A stretch of DNA of 64,000 nt from Thermomonas paludicola. Its GTDB lineage: Bacteria; Pseudomonadota; Gammaproteobacteria; Xanthomonadales; Xanthomonadaceae. Where the stretch lies: assembly GCF_024498955.1 (NCBI RefSeq), contig NZ_CP093311.1, positions 1,488,001 to 1,552,000 on the forward strand. Direction: 5' to 3'. The notes under the pieces were generated by a model that saw nothing but the letters and a program-made list of their open reading frames with translations, was not told the DNA's origin and searched no databases. The translations under genes and the position numbers were made by a program. The first letter of the stretch is position 1; each line of letters begins with the position of its first letter. Positions 51,724 to 62,369 of the stretch are shown piece by piece.

Positions 51724-52772
51724 ACGCCATCGTCGATGTGACCGATCGCGCACCGGCCAGACCGGCCACGCCCCCGCACGCCACCCACAGACTGAAACTG
51801 CTGCTGAAACGCGAATTCTGGGAGCACAAGGGCGGCTTTTTCTGGGCGCCGATCTGGGCCGGCGGAATTTCGCTGCTGCTCACCCTGATGGGCCTGACCT
51901 TTGCCGAGGTTGCAGCGCGCAAGGCCTCCTCGCTGGGCAAGCTGAAAGACATGGATGGCCAGGTCATGGTCAACGGGCTGGATCTGAACGCCATCACCGC
52001 GCAGATGAGCCCCGACGACATGCACAAGCTGGCCGACGGCATCAGCATGAGCACTGCCAGCGCGATGTTCTGGCCCATGCTGGTGCTGGGCTTCGTGGTG
52101 TTCTTCTACTGCCTGGGCAGCCTGTACGACGAGCGCAAGGATCGCAGCGTGCTGTTCTGGAAGTCGCTGCCGGTCTCCGATCGCGACACCGTGCTGTCAA
52201 AGGCGCTCAGCGCCCTGGTGGTCGCACCGGCCCTGGCCATTGCGGTGGCCATCGTCTGCATGGTGGCGTTCCTGCTGCTGCTCAGCGTGTTCGTGCTGAT
52301 CCACCACGGCAATCCCTTGACCCTGCTGTGGAGCCCCGGCAACCTGCTGGCAAACGCCGGCGTGGTCATCGCCACCCTGCCGATCTACGCCCTGTGGGCC
52401 CTGCCCTGCGTTGGCTGGTTGATGCTGTGCTCGGCCTGGTCGAAGAGCAAGCCGTTCCTGTGGGCGATCATGATCCCCGTGTTCGCCGGCGTGTTCATCA
52501 GCTGGTTCGACCTGATGAATGCGTTCAACCTGAACAGCGGTTGGTTCTGGAAGAACGTGGTCGCGCATCTGCTGGGCGGCGTATTTCCGGGCACCTGGCT
52601 GGGCGCGATGGATCTGCATGACCTGAAGAACGCCTTCCACCTCGACTATCTGGCCGTCGCCAAAGCCATGTACACCGTGCTGGGCACCCCCCAACTGTGG
52701 ATCGGTGCCGTTGCCGGAGTCGCCATGATCGCCGCCGCGATCCGCCTGCGCCGCTGGCGCGATGACAACTAA
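51720..52772 (+). CDS. ABC transporter permease (ABC-2 type)
   Basis: 350 residues, six predicted transmembrane segments. KREFWEHKGGFFWAP at the N-terminal cytoplasmic end is typical of these exporter permeases, and a loop with SLYDERKDRSVLFWKSLPVSDRDTVLSKAL is the predicted contact with the ATPase. ATGA overlap with the ATPase gene. Probably exports or extracts an envelope-active compound, by analogy with YtrA-regulated systems. Confidence 0.88.
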   Translation: MNAIVDVTDRAPARPATPPHATHRLKLLLKREFWEHKGGFFWAPIWAGGISLLLTLMGLTFAEVAARKASSLGKLKDMDGQVMVNGLDLNAITAQMSPDDMHKLADGISMSTASAMFWPMLVLGFVVFFYCLGSLYDERKDRSVLFWKSLPVSDRDTVLSKALSALVVAPALAIAVAIVCMVAFLLLLSVFVLIHHGNPLTLLWSPGNLLANAGVVIATLPIYALWALPCVGWLMLCSAWSKSKPFLWAIMIPVFAGVFISWFDLMNAFNLNSGWFWKNVVAHLLGGVFPGTWLGAMDLHDLKNAFHLDYLAVAKAMYTVLGTPQLWIGAVAGVAMIAAAIRLRRWRDDN

Positions 52773-52802
52773 GCCATTGCCCCGTTCACCGAGGACACCC
52801 GC

Positions 52803-53474
52803 ATGAAGATCCGCAACATCGCACTCGCCCTGCTCACCAGCATCCCCCTGCTGGCCTGCAGCCAGCCCGCCCCGCCGCCCGCCGCCACGTCCAGCAACAG
52901 CGATACCCCTAAGGGGTTCATTGGCGAGCAAGTGGACAAGGCCCTGGACAAGGCGCGCAAGGAACTGCGCGAGGGCAACATCAGCCTGAACGGCGATTTC
53001 AACATCAACGTGAACGGCAAGCAGGTCACCCGGCCCGCCAATGGCCTGCCCAAGGCCGAGATCACCCCGGCCGGTGACTTGTGGATCAACGGCAAAGCCG
53101 TCGCGGTGAGCCCCGGGCAACGCCAGCAGCTGTTGGCCTATCGCGGCCAGATCATCGGCATCGCCGAGGCCGGCATGGCCATCGGCTCACAGGGTGCCGA
53201 CCTCGCCGGCAAGGCCGTGGGCGGCGTGATGGGCGCGATCTTCGGCGGCGAAAAGGGGCAACAGGACTTCGAAGCGAAAATGGAAGCCGAAGGCAAGAAA
53301 ATCGAAGCCCAGGCGGTGAAGCTGTGCGTCCGCCTGCCCGCACTGATGGCCAGCCAACAGCAGTTGGCTGACTCGCTGCCCGCCTTCAAGCCCTACGCCA
53401 CGATGACCAAGGAAGACATCGAAGACTGCGGCAAGCACGCCAAGGACAAAGGCGTGGCGGTGACCAGCGACTGA
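52803..53474 (+). CDS. DUF2884/YggN-like lipoprotein
   Basis: 223 residues. Lipobox LLACSQ at residues 16-21, so probably membrane-anchored in the periplasm. The pattern runs from LNGDFNINVNGKQV through AEITPAGDLWINGKAVAV to YRGQIIGIAEAGMAIGSQGADLAGKAVGG (glycine-rich helix). Two Cys late in the protein (LCVRLP and DCGKHA) may form a disulfide. Function unknown. Thirty bases after the permease gene, so possibly the last gene of the ABC operon. Confidence 0.75.
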   Translation: MKIRNIALALLTSIPLLACSQPAPPPAATSSNSDTPKGFIGEQVDKALDKARKELREGNISLNGDFNINVNGKQVTRPANGLPKAEITPAGDLWINGKAVAVSPGQRQQLLAYRGQIIGIAEAGMAIGSQGADLAGKAVGGVMGAIFGGEKGQQDFEAKMEAEGKKIEAQAVKLCVRLPALMASQQQLADSLPAFKPYATMTKEDIEDCGKHAKDKGVAVTSD

Positions 53475-53486
53475 GTCTCCGGGTTC

Positions 53487-53526
53487 GGGGCTGTCACCGG
53501 CGCAATCCAGCGCGCCAGACAGCCCC
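53487..53526. terminator. Bidirectional hairpin between convergent genes
   Basis: GGGGCTGTC (53487-53495) pairs with GACAGCCCC (53518-53526), and GGCGC/GCGCC can pair inside the loop. It lies between the DUF2884 gene and fumC. No T-run. Confidence 0.55.
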
Positions 53527-54942
53527 TCACCCTGCCTTGCCGCTGCCACCCCCGATTCCACCCTTGGTCAGGCCCGCCGGATCCAACAGCTTGCGCAACT
53601 GCTTTTCCGTCAACCCGCTGTCTTCCAGCGCCACCTGCAGCACCGGCCGATTTTCGAGATAGGCACGCTTGGCAATCCTGGCGGCTTTTTCATAGCCGAT
53701 CACCGGGTTCAGCGCGGTCACCAGGATCGGATTGCGCTCCAGCGCCTGCGCCACCTTGTCTTTGCGAATGCGCAAACCGGCGATGGCCTTGTCGGCCAGC
53801 GCAACCATGGCATTGGCCAGCAAGCCGATGGCTTCGTCCAGGTTGCAGGCGATCAGCGGCAGCATCACGTTGAGCTGGAAGTTGCCGCTCTGGCCCGCCA
53901 CGGTGACTGCCTGATGCAGGCCCATGACCTGTGCGCACGCCATGCACAAGGCTTCGGGAATGACCGGGTTGACCTTGCCGGGCATGATCGACGAGCCCGG
54001 CTGCAGCGCCGGCAGTTCCACTTCACCCAACCCGGCCAGCGGCCCGGAATTCATCCAGCGCAGGTCGTTGCCGATCTTCATCAGCGCCACCGCCAGCGTA
54101 TTGAACTGGCCCGACAGCTCCACCAGATCATCCTGCGCCGCCAGCCCTTCGAAGGTATTGGCCGCCTGTTCGAACCTGGCCTCGGTCGCCACCGACAACG
54201 CCTTCGCCACGCCCTTGCCGAACTTTGGATGGGCGTTGATGCCGGTACCGATGGCCGTACCGCCAATCGGCAACCGCCGCACGCGCTTCAGGCTGTCTTC
54301 GATACGCGCCTGCGCCGACGCCAGCTGCGCCGACCAGGCGCCAAATTCCTGCGCGAAGGTCAGCGGCATGGCATCCATCAGATGCGTCCGGCCAGTCTTG
54401 ACCGTGCCGCCAATGGCAACGGCCTGCGCGTCGATGACCCGGCGCAGGTGCGCCAGTGCCGGCAGCAGCACGCCGCGCGTTTCCAGCATCGCCATCACCC
54501 GCAGCGCGGAGGGAATCGTGTCGTTGCTGCTCTGTCCCAGATTGACGTGATCGTTGGGGTGGATGGCCAGCTTCGATGCCGCAGCCGCCAGATGGGCGAT
54601 CACCTCGTTGGCGTTCATGTTGCTGGAGGTACCCGAACCGGTCTGGTAGCGATCGATCGGGAACTGGTCGGCGTGGGCGCCGCCGGCAATCGCGGTGGCC
54701 ACCTCGATGATGGCCTGCGCGCGGGCCTTGTCCAACAGGCCCAGATGCCCGTTGACCACGGCCGCGGCCGCCTTGACCAGCGCCAGCGCGCGCACGAACG
54801 CTGCCGGCATCGGCCGCCCGGAGACATGGAAGTTGTCCACCGCACGCTGGGTCTGCGCGCCCCACAGCGCCGAGTCAGCCACCTGCAACTGGCCCATGCT
54901 GTCGTGTTCGATGCGGAATCCCTTCTGCTTGCGCATGCTCAT
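53527..54942 (-). CDS. fumC: Fumarate hydratase class II
   Basis: 471 residues. Fumarase/aspartase superfamily signature SSIMPGKVNP, active-site segments TGSGTSSNMNANEV, NLGQSSNDTIPSA and TVKTGRTHLMDAMPLT. Hydrates fumarate to malate in the TCA cycle; iron-free class. Start at 54942 (MSMRKQKGF) or two codons later. It lies near purB, which makes fumarate. Confidence 0.93.
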   Translation of the reverse strand: MSMRKQKGFRIEHDSMGQLQVADSALWGAQTQRAVDNFHVSGRPMPAAFVRALALVKAAAAVVNGHLGLLDKARAQAIIEVATAIAGGAHADQFPIDRYQTGSGTSSNMNANEVIAHLAAAASKLAIHPNDHVNLGQSSNDTIPSALRVMAMLETRGVLLPALAHLRRVIDAQAVAIGGTVKTGRTHLMDAMPLTFAQEFGAWSAQLASAQARIEDSLKRVRRLPIGGTAIGTGINAHPKFGKGVAKALSVATEARFEQAANTFEGLAAQDDLVELSGQFNTLAVALMKIGNDLRWMNSGPLAGLGEVELPALQPGSSIMPGKVNPVIPEALCMACAQVMGLHQAVTVAGQSGNFQLNVMLPLIACNLDEAIGLLANAMVALADKAIAGLRIRKDKVAQALERNPILVTALNPVIGYEKAARIAKRAYLENRPVLQVALEDSGLTEKQLRKLLDPAGLTKGGIGGGSGKAG

Positions 54943-55003
54943 CGCCTGCCTGCCGTGTCTGTTTGCCGTTGATTGCACCGAGGATAACGCCGGCAACGGT
55001 TAG

Positions 55004-56398
<1,395 letters not shown>

Positions 56399-56399
56399 C

Positions 56400-57605
56400 A
56401 TGCCGGCACGGGCGGCGCCTGCGAGTGTCATCCATGCCGCCAAGCACAGCCCGCTGGGCATGCCGCCCGCGCAGTTCTTGCGTGACTACTGGCAGCGGCA
56501 TCCGCTGCTGATCCGCAACGCCCTGCCCGGCTTCACGTCCCCCATCGAACCCGACGACCTGGCCGGCCTGGCCTGCGAAGACGGCGTGCTGGCGCGGTTG
56601 ATCGAGCACGACGCCGCCAGCGATGGCTGGCGCGTGCGCCACGGGCCGTTCGCCGAGGACGTGTTTCCCGGCCTGCCCGACCACGATTGGGTCCTGCAGG
56701 TGCAGGACGTGGACAAGTGGGACGCCGACATCCGCGCCCTGCTCGACCAGTTCACCTTCCTGCCGCGCTGGCGCATCGACGACATTGCGGCCAGCTTCGC
56801 TGCCCGTGGCGGTTCCGCCGGCGCACGCACGTCCCCTTGTGGCATGTTCCTGCTGCAAGCCACAGGCCGCAGCCGCTGGCAGATCGATGCAGCGCCGCAG
56901 CCCTCGACGGCACTGCGCGACGGCGTCGAACTCCCGCTGCTGCGCAATTTCCAGCCCAGCCACGACTGGCTGCTGGAACCCGGCGACCTGCTCTACCTGC
57001 CCCCCGGCATGCCGCATTGCGACCTGGCAGACGCGCACAGCCTGGCCTTTGCGGTGACGCTGTGCGCGCCCAGCGCGGCCGAACTGCTGGGTGACTACGC
57101 AGACACGCTGGCCGCCAGTGCCCCCGACGGCCTGCGCTACACCGACCCCGGGTTGGTCCTGCCGGAGGATGCCTGCGAGATCGACGACGCCGCGCTGCAG
57201 CGGGTGGACGCGACGCTGCAGCACTTGCGGATGGACGATCCCGACCAATTCGGCGACTGGTTCGGCGGCTTCATCACCAGCTACCGCAGCGGGCTGCTGC
57301 CGGTCGCAGGCCAAGCCCCGCCGTCACATGCCGCGGTGGAGCAGGTGCTGCTCGCGGGCAGGCACCTGCTGCACCACCCCTGGTCGCGCATGGCGTGGCG
57401 GCGAACCCGCCGCGATCCCGCCAGCGCGTGCCTGTATGCCGGCGGCACGACACACGCGCTCACCGTCGTCGACGCACGCCGGTTGGCTGCAGCGGACAGG
57501 ATCGACGGCACGTTGTACGCTGCGCTTGACCAGGCCGGGCGCGACGCCGTCATTGCCCTGCTGGCGGCCGGTCACTACCACCTCGACACGGAGCCAGGCG
57601 CATGA
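56400..57605 (+). CDS. YcfD/RoxA-like JmjC-cupin protein lacking the iron-binding HxD
   Basis: 401 residues with the layout of ribosomal-protein arginine hydroxylases: HPLLIRNALPGF at the start, a cupin core (about 95-220) and a helical plus winged-helix-like C-terminal part (PDQFGDWFGGFIT). In YcfD the sequence before FxxQGTGRRRW carries His-x-Asp for Fe(II). Here the corresponding residues before MFLLQATGRSRW are R143 and S145, and no His occurs nearby. The third ligand (His206 in GMPHCDL) is kept. Two of three iron ligands are missing, so hydroxylase activity is doubtful. One base after purB; overlaps the next gene by ATGA. Confidence 0.75.
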   Translation: MPARAAPASVIHAAKHSPLGMPPAQFLRDYWQRHPLLIRNALPGFTSPIEPDDLAGLACEDGVLARLIEHDAASDGWRVRHGPFAEDVFPGLPDHDWVLQVQDVDKWDADIRALLDQFTFLPRWRIDDIAASFAARGGSAGARTSPCGMFLLQATGRSRWQIDAAPQPSTALRDGVELPLLRNFQPSHDWLLEPGDLLYLPPGMPHCDLADAHSLAFAVTLCAPSAAELLGDYADTLAASAPDGLRYTDPGLVLPEDACEIDDAALQRVDATLQHLRMDDPDQFGDWFGGFITSYRSGLLPVAGQAPPSHAAVEQVLLAGRHLLHHPWSRMAWRRTRRDPASACLYAGGTTHALTVVDARRLAAADRIDGTLYAALDQAGRDAVIALLAAGHYHLDTEPGA

Positions 57606-58102
57606 GCCAGGAGCCAACCGCAGCGGACCCCATTCGCGTCCTCGACCACCCTGCTGGCGTCGATATCGCCACGCAAATCATTGCCGGCGCACGCCGCAAG
57701 CTGTGGATTCGCAGCCTGGATCTGGAGTCCTGGCTGTTTGACCAGCCGGGCCTGCTGGATGCCCTGCGCAACTTCGCGACCTCCGGGCGCGACGTGCAGG
57801 TGCAGGTCTTGCTGCACGATGCAGCCGCCCCGCAAAACACACACGCCAAGCTGCTGGACCTCGCGCAACGCATGCCCAGCGTGTTCCAGTTCCGCGAAGT
57901 GGATGAGCCGGCCTATCGGGAAGATCGCGCCGCGCTGATTGCCAACGATACCGGCGGCTATTACTTCCGGGCGCAGGGTGAGCGGCCCGAAGGCAGCGCC
58001 TGCCTCGACGCCCGCGCCCGGGTGCGGCAACTGCAACAGCGCTTTTCCGAAATCTGGGAGCGTTCCCGACCGGTATCTGAATACCGGGCATTGGGAATCT
58101 GA
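57602..58102 (+). CDS. Conserved hypothetical protein (DUF7931-like)
   Basis: 166 residues. The pattern DIATQIIAGARRKLWIRSLDLESWLFDQPGLLDALRNFATSGRDVQVQVLLHD...THAKLLDLAQRMPSVFQFREV resembles phospholipase-D-like folds, but no HKD motif is present. I recall related domains at the C-terminus of some acetyltransferases. No catalytic prediction is possible. Translationally coupled to the RoxA-like gene. Confidence 0.6.
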   Translation: MSQEPTAADPIRVLDHPAGVDIATQIIAGARRKLWIRSLDLESWLFDQPGLLDALRNFATSGRDVQVQVLLHDAAAPQNTHAKLLDLAQRMPSVFQFREVDEPAYREDRAALIANDTGGYYFRAQGERPEGSACLDARARVRQLQQRFSEIWERSRPVSEYRALGI

Positions 58103-58152
58103 AATCAACGCGTTTTTGATCTGGATCGGATGTGCCGGCGTAACGCTGCGGC

Positions 58153-58158
58153 TATAAT
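58153..58158 (+). promoter_or_regulatory. Probable -10 box of the sucAB-lpd operon
   Basis: A perfect TATAAT lies about 108 bp before the sucA start. No good -35 is seen at 16-18 bp, so an activator may be needed. Confidence 0.45.
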
Positions 58159-58265
58159 TCCGATTCTTTGCCTGCGCCCATTCAGTTTTGCCCCGCCGCC
58201 GACGTGACGCCGGTGCCGGAGCGGACGCCCCCACCCACCCCACCAGAAAGGTTGCTAGCCACGCC

Positions 58266-61100
58266 GTGGACAGTCTCCTCAAGCAGTTCGCACAATCCTC
58301 GCAGCTCGGCGCCAATGGCGCGTATATCGAAGATCTTTACGAGCAATTCCTTGTTGCGCCGGACAGCGTCGATCCCAAGTGGAAGCAGTATTTCGATGCC
58401 CTGAAGGGGCGTGAGGCCGGCGACATCCCGCATTCGGCCGTCATCCAGCACATCATCGAGGCAGGCCGCCAGGCGGCCCGTGGTGTGGCGACGGTCGCGG
58501 AAGGCACGAGCGACGAGCGCGAGCGCCACGTTGGCCGCCTGATCACCGCCTACCGTTCGCGTGGCCACCTCGGTGCGCACACCGATCCGCTGGGCCTGAC
58601 CCCACCGCTGAACCCGCCGGACCTTGAACTGGCCTTCCACCAGCTGTCAGAACGTGATCTCGACAGCGAGTTCAGCACCGGTGGCGTGGGTGGTCACGCG
58701 CGGATGAAGCTGCGCGATCTGTACGCCCGCCTCAAAGCCACCTATACCGGCAGCATTGGCGCCGAGTTCATGCACATCACCGACTCCGAGCAGCGTCGTT
58801 GGGTGTATGAGCGGCTGGAGGCAGCGGCCGGCCACTATGGCCGCAGCAAGCAGGACAAGCTGCGCATCCTGGAGCGCCTGACCGCGGCAGAAGGGCTCGA
58901 GCGCTACCTGCACACCAAGTACGTGGGCCAGAAGCGCTTCTCGCTGGAAGGCGGCGACTCGCTGATCCCGCTGCTGGACGTCAGCATCCGCCGCGCGGGC
59001 CAGGCCGGAGTCAAGGACGTGGTGCTGGGCATGGCCCACCGTGGCCGCCTGAACGTGCTGGTCAATACCCTGGGCAAGCCGCCGCGCAAGCTGTTCGACG
59101 AGTTCGAGGGCAAGTTCGAGCACAACCGCGACGGTGACCACGCCCACACCGGCGACGTGAAGTACCACATGGGCTTCTCCGCCGACATCGCCACGCCCGG
59201 CGGCCCGCTGCATCTGGCGCTGGCGTTCAACCCCTCGCACCTGGAAATCGTGGACCCGGTGGTCGCCGGCAGCGTGCGCTCGCGCCAGCATCGCCGTGGC
59301 GACAGCGAGCGCAAGCAGGTCATGCCGGTGCTGATCCACGGAGACGCCGCGTTCGCGGGCCAGGGCGTGGTGATGGAGCTGCTGCAGATGTCGCAGGCGC
59401 GCGGCTTCCGCGTGGGTGGCACGCTGCACGTCGTGGTCAACAACCAGGTTGGTTTCACCACCAGCGCTGCCGAAGATGCCCGTTCCACGTTCTACTGCAC
59501 CGACGTGGCCAAGATGGTCGGCGCCCCGGTGCTGCACGTGAACGGGGACGACCCGGAAGCGGTGGCGTTCGTGGCCGAACTGGCGTTCGACTTCCGCCAG
59601 CAGTTTGGCCGGGACGTGGTGGTGGACATCGTCTGCTACCGACGCCACGGCCACAACGAGGCTGACGAGCCGGCCGCAACCCAGCCGCTGATGTACCAGA
59701 AGATCCGCGCCATGAAGACCACGCGCGAGCTGTATGCAGCGCAGCTGGTCACCGAGGGCGTCCTGACCGCGGCCGATGCGCAAGCGCTGGTGGATGCCTA
59801 CCGCGACAAGCTGGATGCCGGCGAGGTGACCACCGAGGTGGTCAAGGCCGAAGCCGATGCCCTCAGCGTGGACTGGACGCCGCATCTGGCCGGCAAACTG
59901 TCCGACCCGGTGGATACGCGATTCGACCGCAAGGCGCTCGGTGCGCTGGCCACCCGCATCACCACCATTCCGGGGACAGTGAAGCTGCATCCGCGCGTGG
60001 CCAAGATCTATGAAGACCGCCGCAAGATGACGGCCGGCGAACTGCCGGGCGACTGGGGCTTCGCCGAGAACCTGGCCTATGCCACCCTGCTGGAAGAAGG
60101 CTACCGCCTGCGCCTGGTCGGCCAGGACTGCGGCCGCGGCACCTTCTTCCATCGCCACGCGATCCTGCACGACCAGGCCACCGACAACTACTACCTGCCG
60201 CTGCGCGAGCTGGTGGAGAACCCGGAAGACGTCACCATCATCGATTCGCTGCTCAGCGAGGAAGCGGTGATGGCGTTCGAATACGGCTACTCCACCGCCG
60301 ATCCGATGACCCTGGACATCTGGGAAGCGCAGTTCGGCGATTTCGCCAACGGCGCGCAGGTGGTCATCGACCAATTCGTCGCCGCCGGCGAAGCCAAGTG
60401 GGATCGCCTGTGCGGGCTGGCCCTGTACCTGCCGCACGGCTATGAAGGCCAGGGCCCTGAACACAGTTCGGCGCGCCTGGAACGCTTCCTGCAGCTGTGC
60501 GCGCTGGACAACATGGTGGTCTGCACGCCCACCACCCCGGCCCAGGACTACCACATGATCCGCCGGCAGATGCGCCAGAGCACGCGCAAGCCGTTGGTGG
60601 TGATGACGCCGAAATCGCTCCTCCGGCACAAGCTGGCGGTCTCGACGCTGGACGAACTCGCCGGCGGCGAATTCCAGCGGCTGATCCCGGACACGACCTC
60701 CAGCGCCAAGAAGGTCCGTCGCGTGGTGGTGTGTGCCGGCAAGGTCTATTACGACCTGCTGGAAGCGGCGCAAAAGCAGGACATCAAGGACGTTGCACTG
60801 GTTCGGGTGGAGCAGCTGTATCCGTTCCCGCGGCCGGAGCTCGTGGCCGAGCTGAAGCGCTTTGCATCCGCCACCGAAGTGATCTGGTGCCAGGAAGAGC
60901 CGCAGAACCAGGGCGCGTGGTACCAGATCCAGCACCACCTGCGCGCCTGCCTGCTGCCGAAGCAGTCGCTGAGTTATGCCGGTCGCCTGCGCTCGCCCTC
61001 GCCGGCTGCCGGCCACATGGCCGAGCACGTGGCCGAGCTGAACAAGCTGCTGGCCGACGCACTGACCAATCCCGTCGCCGTTGACATCGACGCCGACTAA
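58266..61100 (+). CDS. sucA: 2-oxoglutarate dehydrogenase E1 component
   Basis: 944 residues. N-terminal lipoyl-binding-partner segment (VDSLLKQFAQSSQL), HRGRLNVLVN, TPP-binding region with HGDAAFAGQGVVMELLQMS and NNQVGFTT, and C-terminal transketolase-like domain ending in QEEPQNQGAWYQIQHHL. Decarboxylates 2-oxoglutarate with thiamine diphosphate. The GTG at 58266 gives the expected N-terminus; AAAGG lies a little far upstream (about 15 nt). First gene of the operon. Confidence 0.96.
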   Translation: MDSLLKQFAQSSQLGANGAYIEDLYEQFLVAPDSVDPKWKQYFDALKGREAGDIPHSAVIQHIIEAGRQAARGVATVAEGTSDERERHVGRLITAYRSRGHLGAHTDPLGLTPPLNPPDLELAFHQLSERDLDSEFSTGGVGGHARMKLRDLYARLKATYTGSIGAEFMHITDSEQRRWVYERLEAAAGHYGRSKQDKLRILERLTAAEGLERYLHTKYVGQKRFSLEGGDSLIPLLDVSIRRAGQAGVKDVVLGMAHRGRLNVLVNTLGKPPRKLFDEFEGKFEHNRDGDHAHTGDVKYHMGFSADIATPGGPLHLALAFNPSHLEIVDPVVAGSVRSRQHRRGDSERKQVMPVLIHGDAAFAGQGVVMELLQMSQARGFRVGGTLHVVVNNQVGFTTSAAEDARSTFYCTDVAKMVGAPVLHVNGDDPEAVAFVAELAFDFRQQFGRDVVVDIVCYRRHGHNEADEPAATQPLMYQKIRAMKTTRELYAAQLVTEGVLTAADAQALVDAYRDKLDAGEVTTEVVKAEADALSVDWTPHLAGKLSDPVDTRFDRKALGALATRITTIPGTVKLHPRVAKIYEDRRKMTAGELPGDWGFAENLAYATLLEEGYRLRLVGQDCGRGTFFHRHAILHDQATDNYYLPLRELVENPEDVTIIDSLLSEEAVMAFEYGYSTADPMTLDIWEAQFGDFANGAQVVIDQFVAAGEAKWDRLCGLALYLPHGYEGQGPEHSSARLERFLQLCALDNMVVCTPTTPAQDYHMIRRQMRQSTRKPLVVMTPKSLLRHKLAVSTLDELAGGEFQRLIPDTTSSAKKVRRVVVCAGKVYYDLLEAAQKQDIKDVALVRVEQLYPFPRPELVAELKRFASATEVIWCQEEPQNQGAWYQIQHHLRACLLPKQSLSYAGRLRSPSPAAGHMAEHVAELNKLLADALTNPVAVDIDAD

Positions 61101-61130
61101 CCCCTCACTGCATTCCGACAGGACGCTTAC

Positions 61131-62312
61131 ATGACCATCGAAGTCAAAGTCCCGGTTCTTCCCGAATCCGTCTCCGACGCCACCATCGCCAGCTGGCACA
61201 AGAAAGCCGGCGACGCGGTGAAGCGCGACGAAAACCTGCTTGATCTTGAAACCGACAAGGTGGTGCTGGAAGTGCCCTCGCCGGTGGATGGCGTGCTCAA
61301 GGAAATCAAGTTCGAGGCCGGCTCGGTGGTCAACAGCCAGCAGGTCATTGCCGTGATCGAGGAAGGCGCCGTAGCCGCGGCGCCTGCTGCCGCCGCACCA
61401 GCCGCAGCCCCCGCAGCACCGGCAAAAGCCGCTGCGGCGTCGCCTGCGCCCGCTGCCGCATCCAGCGACCTTCCGCCCGGCGCCCGCTTCACCGCCACCA
61501 CCAGCGGCGTCAATCCGGCCGACGTGGCCGGCACCGGCCGTCGCGGCATGGTCACCAAGGAAGACATCGTCAATTACGCCAGCGGCAAGACCGCCGGCGT
61601 GGCCTCCGGCGCGCGCCCGGAAGAACGCGTGCCGATGACCCGCATGCGTACCCGCATCGCCGAACGCCTGATGCAATCCAAGAATTCCATCGCCATGCTG
61701 ACCTCGTTCAATGAGGTGAACCTGGCGAAGGTCATGCAGATGCGCAAGGAGCTGGGCGAGCAGTTCGAGAAGGCCAACGGCATCAAGCTGGGCTTCATGA
61801 GCTTCTTCGCCAAGGCGGCCGCCAACGCGCTGCAGAAGTACCCCGTGGTCAACGCCTCGGTGGATGGCAGCGACATCATCTATCACGGCTACGCCGACAT
61901 CAGCGTGGCGGTCTCCACCGACAAGGGCCTGGTGACCCCGGTGCTGCGCAACGTCGAGCGCATGAGCTTTGCCGAGATCGAACAAGGCATCGCCACCTAT
62001 GCCAAGCAGGCCCGCGAAGGCGGCCTGAAGCTGGAAGACCTGCAGGGCGGCACCTTCACCATCACCAACGGCGGCACGTTCGGGTCGCTGATGTCCACCC
62101 CGATCGTCAATCCGCCGCAGAGCGCGATCCTCGGCATGCACACCATCAAGGAACGCGCCATCGTCGAGAATGGCCAGGTCATCGCCGCGCCGATGATGTA
62201 CATCGCGATCAGCTACGACCACCGCATCATCGACGGCAAGGACGCGGTGCTGTTCCTGGTGGACATCAAGAACCAGCTGGAAAACCCGCACCGGATGCTG
62301 CTTGGCATGTAA
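61131..62312 (+). CDS. sucB: Dihydrolipoyl succinyltransferase (E2)
   Basis: 393 residues. One lipoyl domain with the lipoylated Lys in [11 protein letters not shown], an Ala/Pro-rich linker, a peripheral subunit-binding domain ([21 protein letters not shown]), and the catalytic domain with [13 protein letters not shown] carrying the catalytic His. Core of the 2-oxoglutarate dehydrogenase complex. Thirty bases after sucA. Confidence 0.96.
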   Translation: MTIEVKVPVLPESVSDATIASWHKKAGDAVKRDENLLDLETDKVVLEVPSPVDGVLKEIKFEAGSVVNSQQVIAVIEEGAVAAAPAAAAPAAAPAAPAKAAAASPAPAAASSDLPPGARFTATTSGVNPADVAGTGRRGMVTKEDIVNYASGKTAGVASGARPEERVPMTRMRTRIAERLMQSKNSIAMLTSFNEVNLAKVMQMRKELGEQFEKANGIKLGFMSFFAKAAANALQKYPVVNASVDGSDIIYHGYADISVAVSTDKGLVTPVLRNVERMSFAEIEQGIATYAKQAREGGLKLEDLQGGTFTITNGGTFGSLMSTPIVNPPQSAILGMHTIKERAIVENGQVIAAPMMYIAISYDHRIIDGKDAVLFLVDIKNQLENPHRMLLGM

Positions 62313-62319
62313 CCGGCAC

Positions 62320-62342
62320 GAAGCCCCGCGCAGCGGGGCTTC
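62320..62342 (+). terminator. Hairpin between sucB and lpd
   Basis: GAAGCCCCGC-GCA-GCGGGGCTTC, a perfect 10-bp stem followed by CTGTTT. It may attenuate transcription into lpd or stabilise the sucAB message. Confidence 0.55.
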
Positions 62343-62369
62343 CTGTTTGCATACGAGGAACGATCTGCA

